Below are positions 45,801 to 57,456 of a stretch of DNA of 64,000 nucleotides, piece by piece (positions within the stretch are counted from its first letter, which is position 1; every line of letters starts with the position of its first letter). The notes beneath the pieces were generated by a model. That model was given only the letters and a program-made list of their open reading frames with translations, ran no database searches and had not been told where the DNA came from. Origin of the DNA: Acanthococcus lagerstroemiae (lineage: Eukaryota; Arthropoda; Insecta; Hemiptera; Eriococcidae); the NCBI GenBank assembly GCA_031841125.1, contig CM063113.1, positions 60,071,211-60,135,210 on the forward strand, in the 5' to 3' direction. A program made the translations under genes and the position numbers.

Positions 45801-48800
45801 GCATCTCATTCGTCATTTCTGGACTCGAACGTCCGATCGTAATCGAATATCTAAAAACCAACCCCAAGCGACGTTGGATGGGGAGGAGGGAAGGGCCTGA
45901 GAGAGCGGCGTGACTCGGATAAACGGGTAATGCTCTCTTTCTCACTCTCTTGCGTTCGCAGGTGGAAAAGTGACCGCCGTGTTCCGGACTGGGGCGCCGA
46001 AAATGAAAATTAATCGAAAGTACACAAACGCGATCGTGCACGCTGAAGGACGCCACGTCACTACCCCCTCCCCCAACAACCGTGAGACTGCACACAAACT
46101 CGACGAGTACACGCAGCACATAGCCAACAGCCCCGTTCGTCGGTTGGTTACGATGATGTACGGTATATTTGACATCGCGCAAATAACACTGGAATAGTAC
46201 AGATAGCGTGATTTATTTTCAGTTAATATCGCGTGGAAAATTATAATTAATTGCTACCAGCCGGTAATTACAACGTTATCGCTTTAATCATATTGTGGGC
46301 GCAGAAAAGGGAAATTAACGTGTCATTCGCTCCTCCATATTCCTTCATCATTATATGCGGGTTTATTGTAAACATATAATATTTCGCCTGCGTTCCGTTT
46401 GTCCTTTTCCAATGTGCGCCTCTCTGTTTACAACAACCTATATTCGCTCGAAGAGGCGCCCGCGACCTTCGCATTCGTCAAAATACACGGCTGCCACAAT
46501 TTTTGCGCGGCGCTGCAATTAACACGCCGCGGCCGCACCGCCAGCTGGGAAAAGCTGACACGGCAAAACGTGTGGCAAGAGGGAGGCGGCGACGATTTTA
46601 TTGTCAAAACTGACACATCAATCGAGCTCGCACACAGGTAGCTCTCCGCACTTGCTGTATCCAGCTCTGAATGTCCGACTGCTGTAGAATGGGATCGTTG
46701 CTTCGGAAGCTGCAGTCTGAATAGAGAGTAGAAAATGACACAGAGTGGGATGCGGCGGCTATTTTGTGTAACTCCCTCAGAATCATCAATTCTTACATGT
46801 AGGTGAATTTCGGCAAACATCCTAAATACATTTGTCTCACGGTGCTTACCTTAAGAGTTTGTTCTATGTAATTTGATTATGTATACCGAAGTTGAAAGAT
46901 ACAATTTTATGATACCTGCCACAAGCGCTCGAAATTTGTTTATAACTACGATGGATGAGGTCTAATCTCCAATCTAACACTCTCATCCCTCGTATTGGGA
47001 CCCTTGCTCGACGCCTTACCCGTGCCTTCCGTCAATCTGTCTGCGTGTCCGTTTACCGACTTGATTCATGGAAAAAAGGGGAGGTTTCAAGTATCTACAG
47101 TCGAACCTCGCTATAACGTACTCGGACGTAACGTAATACCGGCCATAACGTAGTAAATTGCTTGGTCCCGCCAAACTTACATATAAAGTAATGTAAAAAA
47201 AAACTCTGGTATAACGTTGTAAGACCCCGGCTATAACGTGAAATTCACGCTCAACACAGCTGAAGAATACACGAATTTCCCAGTCAGACTTATCAAAAAA
47301 AGATAAAATTTCTACAATAGGATAGAAGTAATGTGCAGTTTTATCCTGCATCTTCATTTCTATTCGGCTGCATGTTCAGTTCTGTTTGGGTGATCGGGTG
47401 TGATTGTGAACATGCCGAAACGGAAGGCTTCTAGCATCGAAGAAAAGTTGGACATCGTTCGTAAAATTGAGTGTGGCGCGAAAATTAAAGACGTGAGTGA
47501 CGAACTCGGGTTAGCTTTAACGACGGTATCTACGATATGGAGCCAGCGCACGAAAATCGTCGCAGCGAGTCAGTGAGAAAGCAGGGAACGCAAAAAATTG
47601 CGAGGGACAACATTCAACGATCTTGACTCAGCTTTACTGAAATGGTTCACTCAAGCACTGCTGCACTTACAGATGAAGAAATTGTAGTTTCAGTGAAAGA
47701 AACCGCTGATGATGGTTCTGAGCCTGAACCTGAAGGAATAGCTGAGGAGCCTGTCATGGTGAGCCAAGCATTGGAAGCTGTTAATTTATTGACGAAGTTT
47801 TACGAAAATTCAGACAGTACTACCCCTGAAACTTTTGCCACCCTCAGCAAGCTCTCATTCTCTATTTCGACTCAGTATGTAGCACATTCTCGAAAACAAA
47901 AAAAAAAAACTGATTTTTTCCGTGAAATTGATAAATGACATACATGTATACATTTCGTACTGAATACATCGCAATATTGTGCCTTTTTTTTTTTTTTTTT
48001 TTTTTGACGAAGTTCGGCTGTAACGTAGCCCGGTTATAACGTAGTAAAACGGCCGGTCCCTTGAGGTACGTTATAGCGAGGTTCGACTGTATAGACTTCA
48101 GAACTGATCAAAATTACGGAAAACTTCGTAAGGTTAATGTCAGACATGCTGTTACCGCGAGTTTCAGCTGTAAAATACAGCGGTAGAATGGTTCACCAGC
48201 AACGCTATAAGACTCGTGACACGAGTAGCGCGAAATTTCACTTTAAATTTCAACAGAAAAATTACAGCGGCTGTATGAAAAACTGCGCACAATCACTGAC
48301 AACCAGTAGGAGTACACAACCAACAATACTCATTAATTGGACAGACTGCATAATCACAGGCAACCAATGGGAGCACAAGACTAAACAGGTTCACCATACG
48401 ATACTACTCTCGACAATGACTACAGGACAACAAGAGACAAGTCTCATTTAGGGTTCTCCACTGATGATGGCATAACAGCCGAAAGCGCACTGGAATACAG
48501 AAGAAGAAAAAGTGAATTGGCACACCCTACACATAGAACAATAGTTTTGCCTCCACAATTTAAATATGTACCTACTTCTTTAACTTTTATTATTTTAATT
48601 TCGATTTCATTGTAAGCTTACCTTAGGCCGGCTATACACTACGCGTGAACCCCACGAAAAAATGAATTGTGATTGCGAATCAGTCACTATAGACTATACA
48701 CTATTCGTAGTTGGTCCCAATTTCGGAATTATGTGCAAAATACGCGAAAACATAGCAGTTTTATTTTGAAACGCGAGAATAAAATCGTATTTTGTAAAAA

Positions 48801-51800
48801 CTCTGATGGTCTTTGAAAATCTTATCAAAAATCTTCAGGAGGAACCTCCGATAATTTGTAAAAAATAACTTCACAGGAAATCATCGAGAAGAATCTTCGA
48901 TGATCTTTAAGAAATTTCAATGAAAACTTTCGGAAAAGAATTCCAAGAATATCCGAAGAATCTCATCGGAAATCTTTAGACAACGAATGTTTTCCAAAAA
49001 AGTTCATCAAAATTCTTCGAGAAAATGTCCTGATAATTTTTAAAGAATTTCATGCAAGGAAATAATTGGGGGGAAACTCTGATGGTTTTTGAAGAATTTC
49101 ATTAAACATCTTCACGAAAAATGTTCGATGATCTCCAAAGAATTTCATCGAAAATCTTCGAGAAGAATCTCCGAAGATTTTTAGGGAATTTTATCGGAAA
49201 TTTTTGAAGAAACATTCCGATAATTGTGGCAATTTCTATAAAACAGGGTAACTTCGTCGATCCGACAAATTTTGAGTTACTGACAGTACGTAATAGAGGA
49301 ATGAATGCCCATTCCGACGAGCTATCGGCGAGATTTGTAGCTTTTTTTTTTCGGAGATACAAGCGATCAAAGATGAGTGACGAGAACGCGCGAAAACGCG
49401 TTTTTGGGAAAAACGCGTTTAAAGTTAGACACACCTTTTCCTCCCACTCCATCAAGCGGCCCTAACTTGCCGCGGAATCACGTTACCAACCTCGACGAGG
49501 GCTTGTTGGAAAGGTAATTTTTCGCTCTTTTGCGTGGTAACAATTCAGAACATTGGATTTATTCCTAAGCTCCGAAAAACCAAAAACCACGAAGAAGCGA
49601 ACGCAGACATTCATTTGCATTCTTTTCTCATTCTCTTTCATAATTCTCTTTCTCTCTCTCTCTCCCTCTTCTCTCTCATGCGCCGAGTTTTGTCTCTTCG
49701 TTATTGCGATGGGTTTTCTATGGAAATCAACCAAAATCTCAAAATCGATTTTTTCGACCAAAAAATGTTGTCTTTCTTTTTTCGCGTTTTCTGAGACTTC
49801 GATCGATCGACAAAGTTACCCCTTTTTATAGAAACTGCCACAATTTCCGAAGAATTGAATCTATTTTTCCACAGAGCCGTATAGCCCTTGGTGCAGCTAG
49901 TGGTTCGTTAATAAATAAAAATAAATAAAATAAAAGATTCTCCTAAACTTGTGTCAAACTCTTCAAGTTTCTTCGAGACTTATTCAAGACTCGTTAAGGC
50001 CACCATGGAATTGCGTGGAATGCGAAGAGGTCGAGAGCATATCCTTGAAAAACCATTTCTTATCTAGAAAACTTCAATCCTTCTTTCATTATTGATTCTG
50101 TTTTTCCCTTCTTTCATTTTTATTCTTTCGTTTTTCCAGACGCACCCCGTCTTAGCTAAACACGCTGAAGAACTTGAATTATTTTGCTCCTAGTTAATTC
50201 AATTGATTCAAGGCTGATCAGAGTGCCGATTGCCATGTAAACGCAAGTTACTATAAATTGTATTTTGTGACAGTGAAACTACCGAACTGTCTTCCAGGAG
50301 ATACTAGCAGAGTACTACATCTGTAGTCATCTGCAATAATTGCAAATGAAATTTCGCCTGACATCTCAGCCAGCAATCAGGTTTAACGGCCGAGTCATTA
50401 TACCATCCATTTATAGAAATGCCCAGAGCCGTATTCATGGGATGTCCACCGGGTTTCCACCAAAAATAACGTATCCTAGATACATTTACAAAGGGTGTAA
50501 GTTTTTGACTTGCTGGGTTTCATTCTTTTCTTTCTTTGCTTCTTGACTCAACATTTAGGAAAATTCGGGGCTCCACCAATTTACAGCCCTGAGGCCTCTA
50601 AATCCTCAATCCGGCCGTGGAAAGTCTCTTAACAGTCGATTTTCGGATTATTCGATTGCTAAACACGAGCTACTTACCTATTGCGAGGATCAAACATAGA
50701 ATTCCTCTGATGTACCTCTTTGCGATAAGAACGAAGTCCACGGACGCGTTCGATGAAGGTGTATGCTTTCAGGCCCGCCAGACTCTCGAAAAACCTAAAA
50801 CACGAAACACCAAACGGTCGTTTTAGTTTTATTTATATTTTTTACACTCTTCGGAGCCATGCTACCAGCGTATAAAAAAAGCGAGTTTTACTGAAGGAAC
50901 TAACACTATATACTAAGAGTGTACAGTAAATGCGAGCTGGGTACAACATAGCAACAGAGTACTAGTATAGGTATCCCTTATACTTGCTCTTCGAACGACA
51001 TTTTACAGTTACGACAGTTGCCTCCATTTGTAGCCGTAAATATTTTGGTGACATAAAACACGGTTTAATGTTTATTTGTTTTGCTGCGGCAGGAAACGAG
51101 ACGTTGAATATACCTAACCTGAATCCGCTGACGATACCGAAACTCACAATTAAACAAGGAAACAAGCAAATAGGACTGAACATGGAGGTGAGCAACGTGA
51201 AGATTTTCGGCATGGACACTATGAAAATTACCGAGCTCGAGTAAGTGATCATTTTCAAAAAGTTCGCGTCAAACATCGCATGTACAGGCGGTCAACAAGG
51301 GGTAGGGAAAAGTAATTAAAACGACAAAAATGGGAAAATGTGGTTTTTAAAAATGATGAAAAACAGTTTCGACATGATCGAAATTTTCCAGATCATCAAA
51401 TGCTGGGTAAAAATGAGTGTTTCTCGCACCCCACAACAGACTTCAGCATTGTCGAGGATGTACGAAAAAAAAAAAGGTTTCCTTCCGCTCGACACTTTGT
51501 TAATGGGGAGAAGCCTCTCCAACTGGGGGTGAAGAATTGGAAATATCGAGTCACTTCTTCTAGCATGTTGATTTCAGAAATGTCTATTAGTTTTCAGAAT
51601 GGGTTCTCAGTAGATCTCTTACCTTCATTTTTTTTACATCTATGATTTCTCCTCCCCCCCCCTCCAACGCAACCCAGTTTTAATACAATTCTAAGAGGCA
51701 GTATTTACTCAGAACCCATCAGAAATGAGATAAGCCTAACCCGATTTTCTTTCCGCTCGCCTCATTTCATATCATCCCTACCTCCAGTTTTTTTTTTAAA

Positions 51801-52307
51801 GCTAATATTTGACTGATGGATTGTAAACGTAGGCTGAGAGCAGCAATGTAATACAATACTACGTTGTTTCAATATACATTCTTTGAAGATGCATCGGCGG
51901 GTATCACGCATAGTAATATTTTTTCAATATTATATTACGTATCTGAAAAATTTAATATAAATACAATACCAAAGTATTCTTAATCTGGTACAGCGGCAGT
52001 GAGTTGGAGAATTTTAAAAAGCAGAAAAATCGCATCCAGTCGCCTTTCTTCGTTTGAAATAACACTAAGATCGTAACTTTTTTTGCACTCCCCCCAACTT
52101 TCTCCTTTTTTAAGCAACCTCCGGTAATTTTGTGAAATGTATTAATGTCGTTGGTATTTGTTATCCACCACAGCTTGAACATGGATGCGAAAGCGTTAAA
52201 GTCTCGTTCAGTAATTTCGCGTCTGGAAATTCTAGGAACTCATAAAACCAACGGAAATATCATGGTAGTAAAAGTACAAGGAGATGGAAAATTCAACGTA
52301 ACTGCAG
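39810..52307 (+). CDS. Takeout / juvenile-hormone-binding family protein, 5' part (four exons)
   Basis: Coding exons: 39810-39888, 41812-41904, 51093-51240 and 52174-52307, with strong donors (GTAAG, or GTATT at the last) and AG acceptors. Phases fit at each junction (1, 1, 2). Exon 1 encodes a signal peptide (MYFRNFSYLTFFYLLCCTT). Exon 2 starts PPYLKRCSISAPDFNQC, the family's N-terminal cysteine pair that forms a disulfide. Exon 3 carries LNIPNLNPLTIPKLTIKQG and exon 4 ends on HKTNGNIMVVKVQGDGKFNV, both typical takeout segments. The protein would be secreted and bind a small hydrophobic ligand. About 151 residues of an expected roughly 240-250 are covered. The C-terminal exons were not found and may lie beyond the window or have been lost. 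Intron 2 (9.2 kb) is full of transposons. Confidence 0.85.
41905..43700. other. Proximal part of takeout intron 2
   Basis: Nothing coding is seen. A G-run at 43299-43310 followed by CTTAAA resembles the G-rich repeat ends seen elsewhere in the window. Confidence 0.4.
43717..43724. repeat. Left 8-bp target-site duplication of the hAT foldback element
   Basis: CAAACAAC here and at 44755-44762, immediately outside a 12-bp terminal inverted repeat. Confidence 0.75.
43725..44754. mobile_element. hAT-type foldback element with TAGCTG/CAGCTA arrays
   Basis: The termini AAGTGTTGGGCA and TGCCCAATACTG are inverted repeats (10 of 12 matching), bounded by a perfect 8-bp direct repeat. An 8-bp duplication is the hAT hallmark. 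Both arms are built of GTAGCTGTAGCTG-type hexamers in opposite orientation and close on TACTCGAATCACC / GGTGATTCGAGTA (near 44046 and 44540), so the whole 1-kb element can fold back. The 0.48-kb centre is foreign: a G-run block and a mariner-type miniature. It lies inside intron 2 of the takeout gene. No transposase is present. Confidence 0.75.
44297..44492. mobile_element. Mariner-type miniature element
   Basis: CAGGGTTAGTCAGTTTTC and its reverse GAAAACTGATTAACCCTG (one mismatch) bound 196 bp and are flanked by TA on both sides, the Tc1/mariner target duplication. The centre holds a GC-rich near-palindrome (GCGTATAGCGCGCACGAGCG). It is nested in the hAT foldback element. Confidence 0.75.
44755..44762. 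repeat. Right 8-bp target-site duplication of the hAT foldback element
   Basis: Perfect copy of 43717-43724. Confidence 0.75.
44763..47095. other. Intron sequence with CpG-rich part
   Basis: The 45.3-46.7 kb part is richer in CpG and has several overlapping long frames on both strands, none with a recognisable domain, which is typical of GC-richer non-coding DNA. No splice-supported exon was found. Confidence 0.4.
47412..47576 (+). pseudogene. Pogo transposase N-terminus (CENP-B-like HTH)
   Basis: The frame MPKRKASSIEEKLDIVRKIE continues through DVSDELGLALTTVSTIW to a TGA after 54 residues. This is the first helix-turn-helix of a Tigger/CENP-B-type DNA-binding domain. The second HTH and the catalytic domain are deleted. 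Confidence 0.8.
47642..47938 (+). pseudogene. Pogo transposase C-terminal remnant
   Basis: A 98-aa frame with Glu-rich start and LEAVNLLTKFYENSDST, the acidic and helical tail commonly found at the end of Tigger transposases. No catalytic residues remain. Confidence 0.6.
48137..48545 (+). other. Possible Penelope-like or LINE 3' remnant
   Basis: The stretch ends in CACTGATGATGGCATAACAG then CCGAAAGCGC. Phrases of this type (GATGATGGC ... GCCGAAA) are common near the 3' ends of Penelope-like elements. No reverse-transcriptase motif is seen upstream. Tentative. Confidence 0.25.
48780..49225. repeat. Degenerate tandem repeat, unit about 45-60 bp
   Basis: Variants of GAATTTCATCGAAAATCTTC followed by GAGAAGAATCTCCGATGATC recur about eight times with indels. 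It resembles the short-repeat satellites seen near 7.3-8.0 kb and 53.2-53.9 kb. Confidence 0.6.
49230..51090. other. Distal part of takeout intron 2
   Basis: CT-rich tract near 49650-49680; no exon, RNA gene or clean transposon end recognised. Confidence 0.4.
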
Positions 52308-52309
52308 GT

Positions 52310-54116
52310 ATTGAAAACGTATTTTAGTCATCTATACTTTTTCTCGCCACTTTTTTTTCTTTCTTTTTTCTGCTTGTTCTTTCTTCTTCCGTTGGAAAAC
52401 TTATTACTGCGGCACATAATATCAATATCGGAAAAATAACAACACTGGGAATGAGGAAAAGAACGAAAAATATTAAAAGGCATTTCAAGACGTGAAAATT
52501 GGCTGCAGCGCTATAAGAGCTCAAGTATTCGTCAAGAGGTAATATTCTTGAAATGCGATCTGGATTTTGCACCGACTTAAACAGTGAAGAGAAAATCTTG
52601 ACTAGTCTGGAAGAGTATTATACGTTGAAGAAAGTCTTCGTGATTTTCAATAGAATTATTCGAAGTCCCAGCGAGCTTAACCACTGCTATCGTAACGAGT
52701 CTTCGTAATCCAAATGAGCCTTAATTGAGTTCAAAGTCGCATCAAGTCTGAAAAGTCCTGCAAGCTTCAAGATATTTCTCATGAATCTCAAACAGCACCT
52801 GAACTTTCAAACAAATGTTCTCAATCTCTTAACAGAGTACGAGAAGTTGTAATGTAATATGATGGTGCCAGAGGAACTTCAGGTATCACTCACATTTTTA
52901 TTTCTAGCACCAGTGGCGTATGCATCTCACATTTCGCTGCATTGATAAGACCATGAGTGAACGGGTGAAAACTTCTGTTATTTATCTTTAATTTTGGTCA
53001 CCATCGAACAAGAACAGACATTAATTAATTACAGGAAACCGTGGTCAAAAGCTGATTGAAAGAACTGCGTACTTAAGACGAAAAAATATAATTTTGATAA
53101 TGGCTCAAGTTGTACTTTGTTAATAGAACAAAAGAGGAATGAAAGTTGAAAAAATAATGATTTCTTAATTGCCCATAATAGAAAGTTGCACTTTGATGTA
53201 AAAATAAAGAGCTGCAAATTTGGAACGGATTCTGTAAGTCTTCTTTAAACCTGATCAAAATTCTTCAAAAGCTCTCTAAGATGTTTCAAAAATTCTATAA
53301 GACATTTCTAGGTATGTTTTGGGATATAAATGAGTCTCAAAAAGTTTTAAATGACCTGAAAGTCTTCAAGGGGTGTTAACGAGCAGGTTTGACAAGAGGG
53401 GAGACTTTCTAAATGGTCCGGATTTTTCATTGTCTGATTTTTTTGGCTAGGTTCGGATTTTTTTCGACGACCTTGTCAGCGAGTCTTCAAAAGTATGGAA
53501 GATTCACAAAGTATTTCAATTAAGCCTACAATAGTAAAGTCAACCCGGAAGAGCTTTAATCGCCTTAAACGTTGAAAGAATCGCAAAGTTGTTCGAAAAG
53601 TTTTAAACAAGTTTGTTACATACAAAAAAGGTTTTAATGAGTTTTCTACCTGTCTGGATGCCCTTTAAGAAATCTTGAACATGGAAGAGCATGATAAAGT
53701 TTGAAAAAGCATAGAGGTACCTATTTAAGAACTGTCGTAGAATTTCAAGCAACTTCGGAAAAGCCTTCAGTAGGAGTCAGACTGAACGTTTTCTGAATGA
53801 ATTCAGATGAGAACATGGGTATTAAAGTATCTTAAATATGTCCAAAGAAGGGTTAAGAAGTCTGGAATACGGCTGCGAGAATCTTAGAGTCAATATATAA
53901 TAACCTGAAAGAAGTCTGGAAGAGTCTTAAAGATTGTGATCATTTAAATTTCCTCAGACATTCAGTTCCTACAGTCAGTTCCTTGGGCGAAACTCATATG
54001 GATATTACCGACTTGACGATACGTTTCAATAACATTTGCATACCTAGAAGGTTGGTGGGTTGGCAGTGTTTAGGCGCCTCCAAGACATTTTGAAGCCCCC
54101 TTTTTAGAGGATACCA
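52310..54116. other. Sequence after takeout exon 4, no further exon found
   Basis: I searched the plus strand for an AG-bounded segment in phase 1 that continues the takeout fold and found none. From about 53220 to 53970 the DNA is a weak AAGTCTTCAA-type repeat. Confidence 0.4.
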
Positions 54117-54703
54117 TTTCCTCCCCAAATTCTCCTCCTCCTTCAGGAAAAGTGAGTACACGTATATGTTCACATATGCTAGAATTCGGGGGCCCAAGCT
54201 CTACTCCAGAAATGGAACCATCTCCTTGTCTGATTTCCATAAATTACGAAAAGACAGCTTTCTATTAGAGTATTATTAAAATTAAAAGAGATTTATTTTT
54301 CGTGCCCAGGGCCTCAGCGATGGATGGAGGGGAAAATCGTGAACCCGTCCGCGACGTTGTTTGAAAAATTGGAACTCACCTTTCCACAGCGCGATAGAAT
54401 TAGAACTTTAGAACTGAGCACGACTGCCCACAGATGAGCAACTGGAGACAGTTCGCCTCGGACCCTGAAAGAGCAAAGGCACTCGGAACACCAATTTCTA
54501 ACAAATACAGTTACAATGATTCAAAACTTCCCTCGCATTCTTCCGACGCGAATTCAATTTTTAGCGCCAGAAAGCTGGTGAACAGGTTTCAGAAATCTGG
54601 TGAATAGATTTCGTTTCACCCCCCCCTCTCCGCCACATCCTAGCGAACAGAGCAGAGCGTCATTCAAGGTGGACAGTTAGTGTGCTCTGCAGTCACCTAC
54701 TAG

Positions 54704-55117
54704 CAGAGATGGAAAAGCCAGCTGAAAGCAACAAAAGCTAGAATGCACAAAAAATGTAAAGCAAAAGAAAAAGTTTTATTTTTTCCAGCTTTTCCAGTAT
54801 TTATCTATTTATAAATTATAATTTCAAAATTTCATTTTTATTTTCATTATCTCAATGGTCAGTGCTGTTAAAGTGTTAACTATTAAGCAGTGTTGTGAAA
54901 AGCTATTTCAAAAAAATATAATATTCGAAATTTAGGGAAAAAGCCGAAAGTCAAAAAGCGGAAATCTGAAAGCTTATGATTTTTGCGTTGAAAAGCAAAA
55001 GCCAAAAGAGAAAGCTGAATATGAAAAAATTTGAAAAGCAAAAGCTAAAGTTTTATTTTCCAAGGTGAGAAGCTAAAGCCGTAAGCAAAAGTTTTATCAT
55101 ATGGCTTTCCATCTCTG
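54704..55117. mobile_element. hAT miniature element in copy 1
   Basis: The ends CAGAGATGGAAAAGCC and GGCTTTCCATCTCTG are inverted repeats. CCTACTAG flanks both sides (54696-54703 and 55118-55125), a perfect 8-bp hAT-type duplication. The 414-bp body is rich in AAAGCAAAAGC-type repeats, with no coding content. Confidence 0.85.
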
Positions 55118-55502
55118 CCTACTAGTTCGCTGGAATATAATACTTGCTGAACACGTCACCATCGGTATCGAAAGAACTGGTGCTGTATTGTGTGGGTCAC
55201 TTGCTCACCGTTCTCACATACATGGCTAGCAACAATTTCGTAGGCATACTACGTTCCTGGCACAGAAAAGGAAATATTTACACCCAACAAACTGCTGAGA
55301 GGTCAATGGCAAACTACCCCAGCTAATTTGTCATGAAAGTTACGTGACTGAAAATCGCCGAGTCACTACCGCCGTAAGCTTAGATTATAAAAAAAACTGA
55401 GGAGGAGGAAGACCACTTACATTTGAAGTGCTGATCAGAATAACTTGACAAGTATATCAATAATGATGATTGATGAAAAATTGGTCTTACCAAAACTAAA
55501 TA

Positions 55503-55763
55503 CGATAGCTTTCCGATTATCCGGCATAAACGGGGAATTGGGTTGGCCGGATAACTGAAAAGCCGGATAATACGGCGTTTTTGAGGGGTTTGGTTTTTTA
55601 TGTTTTTCTTTGGTATTTTTCAGCGTGTACAATAGTATGTGGTTTCTAAAGTGTGCTTACGTCTACCTAAAACGCAAAATAGATGATAACTGGAAGTCCG
55701 GATAACAGGGAAGAATTTTTGAGGCCGAATAATACAGCGTGCCGGATAATCGGAAGTCTACTG
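55503..55763. mobile_element. Tigger-like miniature element in copy 1
   Basis: TTCCGATTATCCGGCA on the left is matched in reverse by TGCCGGATAATCGGAAGTC on the right. Further CCGGATAA copies lie inside both ends, the subterminal pattern of Tigger/pogo miniatures. The outermost bases and the TA duplication are degraded on the left. Confidence 0.65.
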
Positions 55764-55863
55764 AAACTTGAAATCCAGGTTTCGTACGCGAAAATGATTA
55801 ACCCTTTCATGTACATTGTATCCTTTTGGATACACACTTTTCATTCTTTTATTTCTCTCTTGG

Positions 55864-56790
55864 TATGAGCCTGATGTATCCGTACAGGTACTTGTTAGAA
55901 AGGGAATCTTGTGCTCTTTTACGTGGGAACACTGGTTATTCGATCACATATTCCGAGTTGCACCAAGGGTATGAAACTAGAAGCCTAAGCGGAAGAAGGA
56001 ACATAGCAGGCCTGGTCTTTCTACACAAAATAATTCATAACAAGATAAATGAACCGACGTTACTTGAGAATGTAAGAATACGTATACCTAGTTTCAATAG
56101 TAGAAGGACCGACGTATTCTTACTTCCGGTAACTCACACTGGTCATTTTATGAATGCTCCATTCAACCGCATTATGAAGTTGTATAATAACATGGTACAA
56201 TTAGACAAAAGCCTAGATATTCTTGATTCACTGAATCAATTAAAATTTAAACGTGGCATCAATGACTTCTTCAGCTGAGCTTTTCTGTACAACAAACCCT
56301 TTCCTCAAATAATTATCTGTATCAATTCTTCTTGTCCGTTTCCTCAGTTGTGTTTGTTTAAAAGACCCCAAGACGGGGCTAAGTATCGCTGGGAATGAGG
56401 TCACGGGGTGGCCTACAACTGGCGGGTGGATGGGGTAGGGACACGGGGGGAATGGCTGGCAATTCGAAAAATAGATATCTTATTTTTTCATTATTATTAT
56501 TTTTTTTTCTCATTATTATTATTATTTTTTATTTATTTTTTTTAAATTAATTAATTTATTTTAATTTATTTTTTATTTTTTATTATTTTTCTCTTTCAGT
56601 TGTCTTTTTCCTCTTTCTTTTTCTTTAGTTACTTTTTCTTTTCTTTTCTTTTCTTTTATTTTTTCTTTCTTTATATTTAGCTATATATATTAAGAACTTT
56701 TTGTATATGCCCCCCCCACTGTAATTGGCCATCAGGCTGTTGTGGAGGGCTAATTATCAATAAATCAATCAAATCAATCAATCAAATCAA
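55864..56790 (+). mobile_element. 5'-truncated LINE 3' end in copy 1
   Basis: A frame ending at 56276-56278 carries AGLVFLHKIIHNKINEPTLL, SRRTDVFLLPVTHTGHFMNA and PFNRIMKLYNNM, the typical C-terminus of jockey/CR1-group ORF2. The 3' part has long T- and CT-rich tracts and then GGCTGTTGTGGAGGGCTAAT followed by an (AATC)n tail, the usual 3' signature of jockey-group LINEs. Only the last 135 or so codons remain, apparently without frame breaks. Confidence 0.7.
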
Positions 56791-56950
56791 ACACTGGTTT
56801 CACTCGAAATCAGTAACCGCGCTCGCTGGCGATCGTTAAGCGTAGCGCCCCGGGCCATGTGACGTGATTTTCATTTTTATCAGTTGGAGTCAACTTCGAG
56901 GCCCATTTGAGGTAAGCAAACGTTATTACTCTATGAAATGAAATTGAAAA

Positions 56951-57000
56951 ACTGGGTGGAAAACGGGCGAATGTCGAAAATCGCCCTTTTTCCACCCAGC
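56951..57000. other. Terminal hairpin of copy 1
   Basis: ACTGGGTGGAAAACGGGCGA and TCGCCCTTTTTCCACCCAGC pair at 18 of 20 positions across a 10-base loop, right at the end of the repeat unit. The same hairpin ends copy 2 (62375-62424). Confidence 0.8.
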
Positions 57001-57057
57001 CCACAGTGGGCCACAGACCCCCCTAAAACGCTTATAATTAGAATTCAACTGTTATCG

Positions 57058-57425
57058 ATGTGTTACACATCGATTGGCATGTTTTCGAGGTCGTAGAATT
57101 CGAATCTGCAGTCAGTTTTTTTGTAGGGGTGGGGGGTGAGGCGTGGGGAGGGGGTAAATTCAAAATTTTGCTTATATTTATGTGTCACACATCGATTGGC
57201 ATGTTTTCGAGGTCGTAGAATTCGAATCTGCAGTCAGTTTTTTTGTAGGGGTGGGGGGTGAGGCGTGGGGAGGGAGTAAATTCAAAATCTTGCTTATATT
57301 TATGTGTCACACATCGATTGGCATGTTTTCGAGGTCGTTGAAGTCAGTTTTTTTGTACGGGTAGAGGTGAGCCGTGGGGAAAGGGTAAATTAAAAATTTT
57401 GCTCATATTTATGTGTCACACATGT
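57058..57425. repeat. 122-bp tandem repeat, three copies
   Basis: ACACATCGATTGGCATG begins units at 57065, 57187 and 57309, spaced 122 bp. The third unit has lost 13 bp, and a fourth start (CACACATG) is truncated. It lies just beyond the stop codon of the minus-strand RAG1-like gene. Confidence 0.85.
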
Positions 57426-57456
57426 TCATAACGTGTAAAAATTTTAATTGCTGGTG

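Larger units (their letters stand above)
47098..48089 (+). mobile_element. Internally deleted Tigger/pogo element
   Basis: The ends are perfect 24-bp inverted repeats starting CAGTCGAACCTCGCTATAAC and flanked by TA. Further copies of the ATAACGTA phrase lie just inside both ends, as usual for this family. Inside are the N-terminal and C-terminal ends of a pogo-type transposase with the whole DDE domain missing. At 992 bp it is a non-autonomous derivative. It sits in intron 2 of the takeout gene. Confidence 0.9.
54117..57001. repeat. 2.9-kb repeat, copy 1
   Basis: Near-identical to 59532-62425 in direct orientation (offset 5415 at the start, 5424 at the end, due to length changes in C-runs and T-runs). 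It starts TTTCCTCCCCAAATTCTCC and ends in a 20-bp-arm hairpin followed by C. Both copies contain the same nested hAT miniature, Tigger-like miniature and LINE 3' end, so the unit was duplicated after those insertions. Flanks differ sharply on both sides. Whether it moved as an element or by segmental duplication is open. Confidence 0.85.

Noticed and set aside
45778..46182. 134-aa minus-strand frame in CpG-richer DNA
   Set aside because: Overlapping frames on both strands, no domain, no splice sites; expected by chance in GC-richer DNA.
54117..57001. Helitron reading of the 2.9-kb unit
   Set aside because: The hairpin fits in style, but there is no CTRR end after it, and the junctions do not show insertion between A and T.
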